The notes: a model not told the origin generated them from the sequence alone. Counted from the first letter of the stretch, positions 16,080 through 25,074 are shown. The stretch is 64,000 bases of DNA from Actinoplanes subtropicus (GCF_000721705.1 NZ_JOJL01000006.1:175120-239119); one strand, 5' to 3'. Translations and numbers: made by a program.

Positions 16080-17990
16080 TCAGGGCCGCAGCGGATGGAA
16101 CCGCTGCGGGGCGAGGCCGGCCGGCGCCGGCGCCGCGGTGAGCACCGGGGCGGTCGCGCCCGGCATGGGCAGGCGGCCCACCAGCGGCAGCGTGAGCGCG
16201 CTGCCGCGCAGGTCGAGCCGGATCGTGGCGCCGGTCGACTGCGGGCTGGAGTATTCGTTGTCGCTGGCCTGCAGGATGAGGCCGAGCACGTGACCGGCGG
16301 CGAGCCGCTGGTCGGTGGGCTGCATCGGCACGGTGATCGAGTACCACCTGCCCGGCCGCAGCGGGGTCACGAACCGCAGCGACACGTGGTGCGCCGCGTC
16401 CTGCCAGCCGCGGGTCAGCACGGCGTGGTCGGCGGTCACCACGTCCTCGGCGGTGTCGTGGTAGCAGGCGTCGTCGGCGGTGGTCGACTCGCCCCAGCAC
16501 GACTCGGTGCCGAGCGTGGTGATGCCCTCACCGGCCCCGAGGTAGTTGACCCGGGCGGCGGTGCCGTAGTCGACGAGCCGGGCGGTCAGCTCGGTGGTCG
16601 GCTTGTCCACCTGCACCCGCATGGTGACCGACGGCGTGCCGCTGATCCGGATGCCGCCGGTCAGCGGCGCGGAGAGGAAGGCCACCCGGCCGGGGACCGC
16701 GGTGTTCGGCGTGGCCGTCGCGACCGCCTCGGTGAGGTCGGGGGCGTCCGTCCACGTACGGGAACCGGGGTTTGAGCCACCACCCAGCGTGCCGGTCGTT
16801 CCGTCGCCGTCACCCAGCGCGATCCTGGTTTGGCGGGCGGCGGAAGCCGGCCAGGACGGCTCGTTCACCCAGGTGCCCGGCGCGGTCTCGAGGGTCGCCG
16901 ACGGCTCCCGGTCGATCCCGTTGGGCAGGCCCTGCAGCCAGCGGTCGAACCACCGGTGCAGCGTGTCGACCCACGCGCCGCGCCGGATGTCGAACGGGTC
17001 GACGTGGCTCATCTGCGACAACCAGATCTTCTTGGGTACGCCGAGCCGGCCCCACCATTGTGCGAACTGGTCGGTGGTCACGTTGGTGTCGTTGATGCCG
17101 TGCACGATGAAGACGCTGGCGTGCACCTTGCTGGCGTCCGGCCGGAAGTTCCGGGCGGCCCAGAACGCGTTGAAGTTGCCGGTGGCGTCGTCGCTGCCCT
17201 GATCGAGGCCGTTGAGCACGGCCGCGCAGGCCTCCGGCGGGCGCCCGCTGACCAGCTCGTGCAAGTACTCCGGGTAGTCGGTGGCGCGCAACACTCCGTT
17301 GAAGCGCTGATAGTCGTACCAGCTGGAGATCGCCGAGATCGGCACGATCGTCTCCAGGCCGCGGACGCCGGTCGCGGCCACCCCGTTGGCGACCGAGCCG
17401 TCCCAGGACTTGCCGATCATGCCGGTGCGGCCGTTGGTCCAGCCGGTCGCGACGGCCGGCGTGCCGTCCGCGTAGGTGGCCTTGGCCCGCCCGTTCAGCC
17501 AGTCGATCACGGCCTTGGCGCCCAGCACCTCCTCCGGCCCGCCGACGTCCTCGCAGCCGGTGGAGCGGTTGGTCCCGGCCAGGTCGGCGGCGACGAAGGC
17601 GTACCCGCGGGGCACGAAGTAGTTGTCGTAGAACAGCGGCTCCTTGGCGATCACGCCGTTCGCGTCGTACGTCTTGAGCTCGCTCTCGTTCCCGCGCCCG
17701 CAGCAGGCGTAGTACGGCGAGCCCTCGAGGATCACCGGCACCTTCACGCCGGCGCGCGGGCGGACGATGTCGACGGCGACCTTGTCGGGCACGCCGTCCC
17801 CGTCGTTGTCGAGCGGCGTCTGCACCCAGACGCTCTCCCGGACGGCGTTCTGGTAGGAGTAGATCGGGACGGTCTCCCCACCCCTGAGGTACGGAGTTGC
17901 GGCGGCGGCCGGCGCGGCGAAGACGGTCAGCGTGGCACCGACCCCCGCGACGACGGCCATGGCAAGCCTTCGCGTTCGTGACCCAGACAT
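16080..17990 (-). CDS. Secreted Xaa-Pro dipeptidyl-peptidase (S15/CocE family)
   Basis: A 636-residue protein with a Sec or Tat-like signal (basic RTRRLAMAV, hydrophobic run, AAPAAAA cleavage region near residue 31). The alpha/beta-hydrolase domain contains the nucleophile motif GKSWDGS and VFIVHGINDTNV, the usual site of the catalytic Asp. MSHVDPFD supplies the catalytic His. The C-terminal 200 residues form the jelly-roll typical of PepX_C. A VDKPTTELTARLVDYGTA segment belongs to it. It would cleave X-Pro dipeptides from extracellular peptides. Its start is only 26 bp from the divergent enoyl-CoA hydratase start. Confidence 0.9.
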   Translation of the reverse strand: MSGSRTRRLAMAVVAGVGATLTVFAAPAAAATPYLRGGETVPIYSYQNAVRESVWVQTPLDNDGDGVPDKVAVDIVRPRAGVKVPVILEGSPYYACCGRGNESELKTYDANGVIAKEPLFYDNYFVPRGYAFVAADLAGTNRSTGCEDVGGPEEVLGAKAVIDWLNGRAKATYADGTPAVATGWTNGRTGMIGKSWDGSVANGVAATGVRGLETIVPISAISSWYDYQRFNGVLRATDYPEYLHELVSGRPPEACAAVLNGLDQGSDDATGNFNAFWAARNFRPDASKVHASVFIVHGINDTNVTTDQFAQWWGRLGVPKKIWLSQMSHVDPFDIRRGAWVDTLHRWFDRWLQGLPNGIDREPSATLETAPGTWVNEPSWPASAARQTRIALGDGDGTTGTLGGGSNPGSRTWTDAPDLTEAVATATPNTAVPGRVAFLSAPLTGGIRISGTPSVTMRVQVDKPTTELTARLVDYGTAARVNYLGAGEGITTLGTESCWGESTTADDACYHDTAEDVVTADHAVLTRGWQDAAHHVSLRFVTPLRPGRWYSITVPMQPTDQRLAAGHVLGLILQASDNEYSSPQSTGATIRLDLRGSALTLPLVGRLPMPGATAPVLTAAPAPAGLAPQRFHPLRP

Positions 17991-18016
17991 CGACGCATCT
18001 TAATCCAGGAGAGCCC

Positions 18017-18760
18017 GTGTACGAATCGATCATTGTCGAAACCGCCGACCGTGTGACCACGGTGATCATGAATCGGCCGGAGAGCCGCAACGCCGTCGAC
18101 GGCCAGATGGCGGACGAGCTGGCGGATGCGTTCCGGGCCTTCGACGCCGACCCTGAGTCGGACGCCGCCGTGCTGTGCGGCGCGGGCGTCCACTTCTGCG
18201 CCGGCGCCGATCTCAAGGCGGTCGGCACCGGACGCGGCAACACCGTCTCCCCCACCGGCGACGGCCCGATGGGCCCGACCCGGCTGCGGCTGACCAAGCC
18301 AGTGATCGCCGCCGTCGAGGGCTACGCGGTCGCCGGCGGCCTGGAACTGGCCATCTGGTGCGACCTGCGGGTGGTCGCCGAAGACGCGATCCTCGGGGTG
18401 TTCTGCCGCCGCTGGGGCGTCCCGCTGGTCGACGGCGGCACGGTCCGGCTCCCCCGGCTGATCGGGATGAGCCGCGCGCTGGATCTGATCCTCACCGGCC
18501 GCCCGGTCCCGGCCGCCGAGGCGCTGACGTTCGGCCTGGCCAACCGGGTCGTCAAGGCCGGCAAGGCCCGGGCGGCCGCCGAGGAGCTGGCCCGGCTGAT
18601 CGCCGCCTTCCCGCAGACCTGCATGCGCAACGACCGCGCCTCGGTGTACGAACAGAACGGCCGCACCGAGGAGGAGGCGATGCACTTCGAGCTTCGCGTG
18701 GGCCTGGAGTCACTGCGGACCGACGGCATCTCGGGGGCGGCCCGCTTCGGCGCTCAGTGA
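18017..18760 (+). CDS. Enoyl-CoA hydratase/isomerase (crotonase) family
   Basis: A 247-residue crotonase. GTG 18017 is chosen because AGGAG lies 6 nt upstream and the family starts there. MNRPESRNAVD is the CoA-binding start, HFCAGADLKA the first oxyanion-hole segment, and VEGYAVAGGLELAIWCDLRV the second (GGxxL). The catalytic Glu at the position of Glu144 of rat hydratase is not obvious: FCRRWGVPLVDGGTVRLPRL has Val-Pro-Leu instead of an acidic residue. The specific reaction is therefore uncertain. The stop codon lies in the first unit of the 43-bp tandem repeat. Confidence 0.88.
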   Translation: MYESIIVETADRVTTVIMNRPESRNAVDGQMADELADAFRAFDADPESDAAVLCGAGVHFCAGADLKAVGTGRGNTVSPTGDGPMGPTRLRLTKPVIAAVEGYAVAGGLELAIWCDLRVVAEDAILGVFCRRWGVPLVDGGTVRLPRLIGMSRALDLILTGRPVPAAEALTFGLANRVVKAGKARAAAEELARLIAAFPQTCMRNDRASVYEQNGRTEEEAMHFELRVGLESLRTDGISGAARFGAQ

Positions 18761-19003
18761 CCCGGCGGCGGGGGCGGGGGCCGCCCGCTTGAGCGCTCAG
18801 TGACCCGGCGGCGGGGGCGGCGGCGGCCCGCTTCGGCGCTCAGTGACCCGGCGGCGGGGGCGGCGGCGGCCCGCTTCGGCGCTCAGTGACCCGGCGGCGG
18901 GGGCGGCGGTCCGCTTCGGCGCTCAGTGACCCGGCGGCGGGGGCGGCGGCGGCCCGCTTCGGCGCTCAGTGACCCGGCGGCGGCGGGGGCGGGGGCGGCA
19001 CCG
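18733..19003. repeat. 43-bp tandem repeat spanning the convergent gene ends
   Basis: Six copies of GCGCTCAGTGACCCGGCGGC plus a G/C-rich tail ending CCCGCTTCG start at 18750, 18793, 18836, 18879, 18919 and 18962 (periods 43, 43, 43, 40, 43). Every copy contains TGA readable on the plus strand (Ala-Gln-stop, the end of the hydratase) and TGA on the minus strand (Pro-Pro-Gly-His-stop, the end of the stress protein). The array therefore grew by duplicating the junction between the two 3' ends. Confidence 0.92.
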
Positions 19004-19454
19004 TCGAGAGGGCCGGTGGCTCGTCCGGCCAGACCAGCAGGACGCGGCAGGGGGCGTGGTCGATGACGAACCGGGCGTGGCGCCCGATGCTGTGCGGCCC
19101 GAGCCGGGTGTGGTCGCCGTCCCGCGCCAGCACCAGCAGCCCGGCGTCGGCGCAGGCGGCGATGACCTCCCGCTCGGTACGCCCCTGCCGGGCGACCAGG
19201 CGCGCGGGCCGGCCGAGCCGCGCCTGGGCCGCCCGGAGCAGCTCGGCCTGCCCGTCGGTGAGCACCTGCTCGGCGGCGCCCGCGACGTCGTAGCTGTGCC
19301 CGCGCCCGAGCAGCCCGGCCCGGGCCCCGGCGACCGCCTGCACGGTGTTCACGTCGATCACGTGCAGCAGCGTGATCTCGGCGCCGGGCAGCTCCCGAGC
19401 CGTGTCCACGGCGGCCTGCCAGGTGCCCTCGGTGACCCACACCACCACGTCCAT
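18966..19454 (-). CDS. Universal stress protein (UspA) domain protein
   Basis: A 162-residue single Usp domain. It starts MDVVVWVTEGTWQAAVDTA, has LLHVIDVNTV after the second strand, and the nucleotide-binding end GPHSIGRHARFVIDHAPCRVLLV. The ATP motif GxxGxxG is degenerate (LARDGDHTRLG), so ATP binding is uncertain. The C-terminus is a polyproline run of eight residues followed by Gly-His, encoded inside the last unit of the tandem repeat. It is probably a cytosolic stress-response factor. Confidence 0.8.
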   Translation of the reverse strand: MDVVVWVTEGTWQAAVDTARELPGAEITLLHVIDVNTVQAVAGARAGLLGRGHSYDVAGAAEQVLTDGQAELLRAAQARLGRPARLVARQGRTEREVIAACADAGLLVLARDGDHTRLGPHSIGRHARFVIDHAPCRVLLVWPDEPPALSTVPPPPPPPPGH

Positions 19455-19490
19455 GCCCCTGTTTCTACACGAGGCGCCCCGACGGTCCCC

Positions 19491-20792
19491 TCAGCCGCCT
19501 GACTTGGCCTGCTGGTCGAGCCAGGTGCCGACGGCGGTGACACTGTGGTCGATGACGCCGAGGTGGTCGGTGCCGGCCAGGATCTGGGTGGTGGCCATCG
19601 GGGCGTGCCGGGCGAACGCGACCACCTTGGCGGCGTCGAAGACCTCGTCGTCGGCGCCGACCCAGACGCCGACCGGCTTGTGGGTGCCGGTCAGGATCGC
19701 CGCGCTGTCGGCGGCGTTCTGCGCGATCGCCATCGTCGTCGTGTAGCGGCTCACCAGGTTGGCCCGCTGGATCTCCGCCGGCGAGTAGGCGAAGCTCACC
19801 GCGTACGTGTGCGCGTCGAGCAGGCCGTTGGTGACGACGTCGGCGATCAGCGCCCGATGGCTGATGGTCGCGAAGTCCGCACCGCCCGACTCCCGCTCGG
19901 TGCCGGAGTGCAGGCCGAAGTCGGGCGCGAGGTAGACGTAGCCGGCGACCTCGGGGTCGATGCGGCTCTCGCTGTTGAGCACCAGACCGGCGCCGGCCGA
20001 GTGGCCGCCGACGTACTCGGGCAGCCGCGGGTGGGCGTGCTTCACGAAGTCGACGGCGGTCCGGGTGTCGGCGAACAACTGCCGCCGGCTCGGGGCGTCA
20101 CCCCGGCGGCCGCCGGACTTGCCGTGGCCGCGCATGTCGAAGAGGTACGTCGCGACGTGGTACCGCTCGGCGACCTGCCGGCCGAAGTCGAGGTAGCCGG
20201 CCCCGGCGTTGGCGCCGGACCCGTGGTAGAAGACGAGCGTCGCGACCGGCGCCGGCGGTACCACGGCGAAATAGGCCAGCCGGGTGCCGTCGGTCGCCGT
20301 GACGAAGCCGGTCGGATCGGGCTCGGGCGGCGTCGCCGGGCTCTGGTCGGAGCTCAACGCCGGCGCGCTCGCCGAGGCCGGCAGATCCGGCGGCACGAGC
20401 GCCAGCGCCAGCGCCGCCCCGGTCAGCGCGGCCAGCACCGCCGCCGTGATCGGCACGGCCTTGCTCGGCCGCGGCGCCGACGGGCTCCGCGCGATCCGCC
20501 ACAGCGCGACCGCCGGCAGCACGATCGCCAGCAGGATCGTCGGCGCGTGCAGCACGGCGAACTGGGCCAGCCGCGCGGCGGCGACCGCCCCGGTGACCGC
20601 CGCGGTGACCGGCACCGCCGCCGGCCGGGCGCGGCGCAGCCACCCGACCAGGGCCCAGGTGAGCAGGCCGGCCACGACGAGCGCGGCGCCGGTCGCCCGG
20701 ACCGCCGGGCGGGCGTCGGGGCCGAGCTGGATCAGCCCGTTCGCGACGGAGAGGAAACCGGACAGGGTGAGCAGGACGCGGGCGAGGGTCAC
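19491..20792 (-). CDS. Membrane protein with C-terminal alpha/beta hydrolase (lysophospholipase-like)
   Basis: A 433-residue protein. The first 150 residues hold four to five hydrophobic helices; the rest is an alpha/beta hydrolase. YHGSGANAG gives the oxyanion hole, GGHSAGAG the nucleophile Ser, ADDEVFDA the Asp and GTDHLGV the His. Start GTG 20792 overlaps the stop of the upstream PadR regulator (GTGA). It probably hydrolyses a lipid or ester at the membrane. The coupling to a PadR repressor suggests induction by a hydrophobic or phenolic compound. Confidence 0.82.
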   Translation of the reverse strand: MTLARVLLTLSGFLSVANGLIQLGPDARPAVRATGAALVVAGLLTWALVGWLRRARPAAVPVTAAVTGAVAAARLAQFAVLHAPTILLAIVLPAVALWRIARSPSAPRPSKAVPITAAVLAALTGAALALALVPPDLPASASAPALSSDQSPATPPEPDPTGFVTATDGTRLAYFAVVPPAPVATLVFYHGSGANAGAGYLDFGRQVAERYHVATYLFDMRGHGKSGGRRGDAPSRRQLFADTRTAVDFVKHAHPRLPEYVGGHSAGAGLVLNSESRIDPEVAGYVYLAPDFGLHSGTERESGGADFATISHRALIADVVTNGLLDAHTYAVSFAYSPAEIQRANLVSRYTTTMAIAQNAADSAAILTGTHKPVGVWVGADDEVFDAAKVVAFARHAPMATTQILAGTDHLGVIDHSVTAVGTWLDQQAKSGG

Positions 20793-21346
20793 GGTGCACT
20801 CCTTTGCAGCTCGGCCTCGACCTGGTCGCACCAGTCGATCGCCGACCGGGCGAAGCCGAGCCCGTAGTCGCGGATGAAGTCGGGGGTGGGCAGGGCGGCC
20901 GCGCGCTCCTCGGCGGTCCAGCCGGCGCCCGGCACGACCGCCTCGAGATGGCGGTGGAACCACTGGAACGAGGCGCGCCGCTCCTCGATGAGGCGCAGGG
21001 CCTCGGCGCGGTCGAGCTGCGCCGCGAACAGGATCTTCACCAGGTTTTCGTCGCGGGTCTGCAGCGGCGCCGACGGCTCGCGCAGCCAGGCCAGGAACGC
21101 GGCGTGGCCCGCCGGCGTCAGCCGCCAGACCTGCCGGGCCCGGGGCCCGGTGCCGGACTGCTCGACGGCCTCGATGAGGTTGCGGGCGGCCAGCAGCTTG
21201 AGTTGCGGGTAGAGCTGGCCGTCGCTGACCCCCCAGAAGAACGAGACGGCCCGCTTGGCCGCCTCGCGGATCTCATAGCCGGAGCGCGGATGCGACGCCA
21301 GGAAACCCAGAATCGTCCGGGCGGTGGGGGTCAACTCGTCGGTCAT
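20789..21346 (-). CDS. PadR family transcriptional regulator
   Basis: A 185-residue regulator with a PadR winged helix (LGFLASHPRSGYEI, then WGVSDGQLYPQLKLLAARNLI; the wing includes RQVWRLTPAG) and a C-terminal dimerisation helix domain of the Vir_act_alpha_C type (residues 95-180). It precedes and overlaps the membrane hydrolase gene. A perfect inverted repeat lies 24 bp upstream of its start, so autoregulation of the two-gene operon is likely. Confidence 0.88.
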   Translation of the reverse strand: MTDELTPTARTILGFLASHPRSGYEIREAAKRAVSFFWGVSDGQLYPQLKLLAARNLIEAVEQSGTGPRARQVWRLTPAGHAAFLAWLREPSAPLQTRDENLVKILFAAQLDRAEALRLIEERRASFQWFHRHLEAVVPGAGWTAEERAAALPTPDFIRDYGLGFARSAIDWCDQVEAELQRSAP

Positions 21347-21369
21347 GCGCGGCAACCTCTCTGGCAGAG

Positions 21370-21388
21370 CTATCTCTCCCAGAGATAG
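21370..21388. promoter_or_regulatory. Inverted repeat upstream of padR-like gene, putative autoregulatory operator
   Basis: CTATCTCT-CCC-AGAGATAG, 8-bp perfect arms with a 3-nt spacer, 24-42 bp upstream of the PadR start codon. The TATCTCT half also resembles a -10 region on the minus strand. It also lies 36 bp upstream of the divergent aminotransferase gene and could regulate both. Confidence 0.55.
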
Positions 21389-21423
21389 TAGCGCACCGAG
21401 GGCCGGGCCGCGAGGGGGATGGC

Positions 21424-22347
21424 ATGATCGGAGCGATGCTGCAGAAGTACGACACGCGGAACGCCGACCTTCGGTACTGGGTCAATGGCCAACTACTGCA
21501 CCGCGACCAGCCGGGACTGTCGCCGTTCGACTCGGTGGTGCAGGGTGGGGACGCCGTCTGGGAGGGCCTGCGGCTCTACCGCGGCGCGATCTTCGGGCTG
21601 CGGGAGCACCTCGCGCGGCTGCGGCGCTCGGCGACCGCGCTGAACTTCGCGCACATCCCGGGGGACGACGAGATCATCTCCGCGGTCACCGCGACCTTAC
21701 GGTCCAATCGGATGTACGACGGTGTGCACGTGCGGCTGACCCTGACCCGCGGCGTGAAGGTGACCAGCGGCATGGACCCGCGGCTCAACACCGCCGGCTC
21801 GACCCTGATCGTCCTCGCCGAGCACAAGCCCCCGGTCTACGACACCGGCGGCCTGCGCCTGGCCACCGCGAGCGTGCGCCGGCCGGGGCCGGACGTGCTC
21901 GACCCGAAGATCCATCACGCCAATCTGCTGAACTCGATCCTCGCGAAGATCGAGGCGACCGCGGCCGGCGCCGACGACGCGCTCATGCTCGACCAGCGCG
22001 GCTTCGTCGCCGAGACCAACGCCACCCACCTGTTCGCCGTGGTGGGCGGCGGGCTGGTCACGCCGGGCACCGCGGCCTGTCCGGAGGGCATCACCCGGCA
22101 GACCGTCCTCGAACTGGCGGCCGGGGCCGGGATCCCGGCGGTCGTGCGGGACGTGTCGCTGTCCGAGATGTACAACGCCGACGAAATCTTCTGCACCGGC
22201 ACGATGGGCGAGATCGCCGGGGTCACCGTGATCGACGGGCGGACCATCGGCGGGGGCGCGGTCGGCCCGGTCACCGCCCGGGTCGCCCGGCTCTACCAGG
22301 AGCACGCGGCCGCCAACGGCGTGAAACTAGAGGCGCTCGGCGGCTAA
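21424..22347 (+). CDS. Class IV PLP-dependent aminotransferase (branched-chain/D-amino acid type)
   Basis: A 307-residue fold-type IV PLP enzyme. Lys162 in DPKIHHANLL is the expected Schiff-base residue. GADDALMLDQRGFVAETNATHLF and GTAACPEGITRQTVLELA are the glutamate and phosphate-binding segments of the family. IFCTGTMGEIAGVTVIDG closes the active site. ATG 21424 is preceded by GAGGGGG. Its stop overlaps the convergent sulfotransferase-like gene by 21 bp. Substrate range (branched-chain amino acid, D-amino acid or 4-amino-4-deoxychorismate) cannot be fixed. The pairing with a sulfotransferase-like protein recalls the fused plant BCAT-like proteins. Confidence 0.85.
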   Translation: MIGAMLQKYDTRNADLRYWVNGQLLHRDQPGLSPFDSVVQGGDAVWEGLRLYRGAIFGLREHLARLRRSATALNFAHIPGDDEIISAVTATLRSNRMYDGVHVRLTLTRGVKVTSGMDPRLNTAGSTLIVLAEHKPPVYDTGGLRLATASVRRPGPDVLDPKIHHANLLNSILAKIEATAAGADDALMLDQRGFVAETNATHLFAVVGGGLVTPGTAACPEGITRQTVLELAAGAGIPAVVRDVSLSEMYNADEIFCTGTMGEIAGVTVIDGRTIGGGAVGPVTARVARLYQEHAAANGVKLEALGG

Positions 22348-23031
22348 CTCGTCGTAGTACGGCTGGGCCGCCTCCACCAGCCATCGGAGCCGGTCGGGGA
22401 CGTCGGCCGGGCGCGGGTCGTAGGCCGCGAAGCCGGTCGACGCCCGGACCGCGGCGTACCAGAAGGGCGCCCACACGCCGTCGGTCTCGCGCGGGCCCGG
22501 CTCCCACGACAACATCGCCGGGTCGAAGGCGATGCCGAGCGCTTCGCAGAGCCGGCCCAGCGTGCCGGCCGGATCGCGGAGCACGTCGGCCGCGTCGACG
22601 ACCGGTCCCCCATGCGCCCGAAAGATTTCCGCCTGTTGCTGGTAGCCGAGGTCCGCGAGCGTCGGCTCGCCGCGCACCCGGGCATAGGAGGCCACGACCT
22701 GGGCGGGATCGCGGATCAGGTACGCGTGGGTCAGCGCGCCCAGCCAGTCCCGCCCGATCTCCGGCAGCAGGTGGTGGGTCATGTGCTTCTGGTAGTGCAC
22801 GGCCGGGTCGCCGGCCAGCGGCCCGGTGAGCTGCTCGGCGACCTCCTGCCAGCGGGTCGGCTGGCTCGCCATGATGTGCTCGCGGCCCGGGTGGTCGATC
22901 CCGGTGACGGCCAGGTAGTGCGCGTACAGCGGCTCGTCGGCCACGACCGTGTCCGGCCTTGCCTCGAAGCTGCGCATCAGCGCGGTCGAGATGTTGCGCG
23001 GGCCCGACCACATCGCTATCCGCGTCGTCAT
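22327..23031 (-). CDS. Sulfotransferase-like P-loop protein
   Basis: A 234-residue protein. WSGPRNISTALMRSF (residues 8-22) is the 5'-phosphosulfate-binding loop form of sulfotransferases, and DEPLYAHYLAVTG follows as in the plant and bacterial BCAT-associated subgroup. YLIRDPAQVVASYARV is the 3'-phosphate-binding segment. ATG 23031 overlaps the asnB stop (ATGA), so it is translated together with AsnB. Sulfotransfer from PAPS is the family reaction, but this subgroup has no assigned substrate that I know of. Confidence 0.75.
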   Translation of the reverse strand: MTTRIAMWSGPRNISTALMRSFEARPDTVVADEPLYAHYLAVTGIDHPGREHIMASQPTRWQEVAEQLTGPLAGDPAVHYQKHMTHHLLPEIGRDWLGALTHAYLIRDPAQVVASYARVRGEPTLADLGYQQQAEIFRAHGGPVVDAADVLRDPAGTLGRLCEALGIAFDPAMLSWEPGPRETDGVWAPFWYAAVRASTGFAAYDPRPADVPDRLRWLVEAAQPYYDELAAERL

Positions 23032-24935
23032 GCCTCGATGATCGCTCGCGAACGGGAGGGAGAAAAGGGACGGATCGTGCCGTCCACGAAGATCGCGTAC
23101 CAGAGGCAGAACATCGCCACGGTCCACACCTTGCGGGAGTGGTCGGCCGCGCCGGCTCGGTGCTCGGCGAGCAGGCGCTGGGCGTACTCGAGATCGAGCA
23201 GGGACCGCGCGCCGGAGCCGGCCATCAGCCCGGCCACCCAGTCGCCGATCGCGCCCTTGAGCCAGATCCGGGTCGGCGTCGGGAAGCCCAGCTTGCGGCG
23301 CTCGCGGACCGACTCGGGGACGATCCCGCGCATCGCCTCGCGCAGCGCGTGCTTGGTGGCCCGGCCGCGGGCGGGCAGCTTGAGCTCGGTCGGCAGCCCG
23401 GCCGCGGCGGCGTAGACGGCCTGGTCGAGGAAGGGCACCCGGAGTTCCAGCGAGTGCGCCATGGACAGCCGGTCGGACTTGACCAGGATGTCGCCGGGCA
23501 GCCAGGTGTGCAGGTCGACGTACTGCATCGAGGCCACGTCGTCGACGTCGGCGGTCTCCGCGTACAGGTGGGCGGTCACCGCGGTGTGCGGCTCGGCGGT
23601 GAAGCGCATCAGGTCCGCCTTCTCCTCCGGCGAGAAGATCCGGGCGTTGCCGTAGTAGCGCTCCTCGATCGCGGTGGTGCCCCGCTCCAGGAAGCTGCGG
23701 CCGCGCATCCCCGCCGGCATGGTGTGGGCGATGCCGCGCAGGCCGCGCTTGACCCCGGCCGGGAGCCGCCCGATGCCGGCCAGCGAGGCCGGCTCGCGGT
23801 AGATCGCGTAGCCGCCGAACAGCTCGTCCGAGCCCTCGCCGGAGAGCGCCACGGTGACGTGCCGGGAGGCGGTCTGGGCCAGGAAGTAGAGCGGGATCAG
23901 CGACGGATCGGCGATCGGGTCGTCGAGCAGCTGGACGATCCGCGGCAGCTCGCGGAGCACGTCGTCCTCGGTGACCACGGTCGGGGTCAGGCGTACGCCC
24001 AATCGGTCCGCGGTGTCCTGGGCGATCTCGATCTCGGAGTATCCGTCGTGCGCGAAGCCGGCCGTGAAGACCTGCAGGTCGGGCTTGACCTCGGCGGCCA
24101 GCGCCACGATCGCGGACGAGTCGACGCCGCTGGAGAGGAACGCGCCGACCGGGACCTCGGCGTTCAGGTGCGACCGTACGCTGTCCCGCAGGGCGTCGCG
24201 GATCCCGGCGTACGCCTCCTCGGGTTTGAGGTGCAGCGGGCGCAGCGACGGCCGGAAGTAGCGCTCCTGGCGCAACCCGCCGCCGGGCGTCCAGGTCAGC
24301 CGGTGCCCGGGCGGCAACCGGCGCACCTGGCGGTGCAGGGTCATCGGGTCGGGCACGAACTGGAAGCTCAGGTAGTGTGCGAGCGCGTCGGTGTCCAGCG
24401 CGCCGCGGTCCGGCCCGGCGAACGGCGCCAGCGCCTTGCGCTCGCTGGCCAGGAACAGCCCGTCCACGGTCTCCAGCAGGTACAGCGGCTTGACCCCGAA
24501 CGGGTCGCGCGCCGCGTGCACGGTGCCGGTCCAGCCGTCGTACGCGACGAAGGCGAACATCCCGCGCAGCCGGGGCAGCGCGGCGACGCCCCAGTGGTGG
24601 AACGCCGCCGCGAGCACCTCGCCGTCGCCCTCGGTGGCGAACGTCGCGCCGTGCTCGCGGATCAGCTCGAGCCGCAGCTGGCGGTAGTTGTAGATCTCCC
24701 CGTTGAACACCACCGTCCACCGGTCGTGGTAGCGCAGCGGCTGCGCCGCGTGCTCCCGGTCGACGATCGCCAGCCGCTTGAAGCCGAACGCGACCCCGTC
24801 CCCGAACTCCACCCGGGTGTCGTCCGGCCCCCGATGGTGCATCGTCTCCAGCGCGGCGGCGAACGCGGCACTGGTCTGCGGGTCGGGCGATCCCGCGGCG
24901 GGCCGGCTGCTCACGAACACATTCAGTCCACACAT
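23028..24935 (-). CDS. asnB: Asparagine synthase (glutamine-hydrolysing)
   Basis: A 635-residue AsnB. The start at 24935 places Cys2 (MCGLNVFV) as N-terminal nucleophile of the glutaminase domain (residues 2-210: RLAIVD, FNGEIYNYRQL, DPFGVKPLY). The synthetase domain carries the PP-loop SSGVDSSAIVALA and SGEGSDELFGGYAIY. The reaction is aspartate + glutamine + ATP to asparagine, or amidation of another carboxylate in specialised members. It is first in an operon with the sulfotransferase-like gene. The unusual context leaves open a role in a secondary pathway rather than housekeeping Asn synthesis. Confidence 0.9.
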   Translation of the reverse strand: MCGLNVFVSSRPAAGSPDPQTSAAFAAALETMHHRGPDDTRVEFGDGVAFGFKRLAIVDREHAAQPLRYHDRWTVVFNGEIYNYRQLRLELIREHGATFATEGDGEVLAAAFHHWGVAALPRLRGMFAFVAYDGWTGTVHAARDPFGVKPLYLLETVDGLFLASERKALAPFAGPDRGALDTDALAHYLSFQFVPDPMTLHRQVRRLPPGHRLTWTPGGGLRQERYFRPSLRPLHLKPEEAYAGIRDALRDSVRSHLNAEVPVGAFLSSGVDSSAIVALAAEVKPDLQVFTAGFAHDGYSEIEIAQDTADRLGVRLTPTVVTEDDVLRELPRIVQLLDDPIADPSLIPLYFLAQTASRHVTVALSGEGSDELFGGYAIYREPASLAGIGRLPAGVKRGLRGIAHTMPAGMRGRSFLERGTTAIEERYYGNARIFSPEEKADLMRFTAEPHTAVTAHLYAETADVDDVASMQYVDLHTWLPGDILVKSDRLSMAHSLELRVPFLDQAVYAAAAGLPTELKLPARGRATKHALREAMRGIVPESVRERRKLGFPTPTRIWLKGAIGDWVAGLMAGSGARSLLDLEYAQRLLAEHRAGAADHSRKVWTVAMFCLWYAIFVDGTIRPFSPSRSRAIIEA

Positions 24936-25074
24936 GGCCGGAAAGGTAGGTAGCGGCCTGTGAAGAACTTGTGCGGAAGTCGCCGAGATCCGGGCGGGCA
25001 TCGCGATCTCGCGTGATCTTCATCGGAATCGCACATTCGTTGGCCGGGTGGCGCGGCTCGGCCAGAATCGCCGC

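Noticed and set aside
18733..19003. CRISPR array
   Set aside because: The 43-bp units are contiguous without unique spacers.
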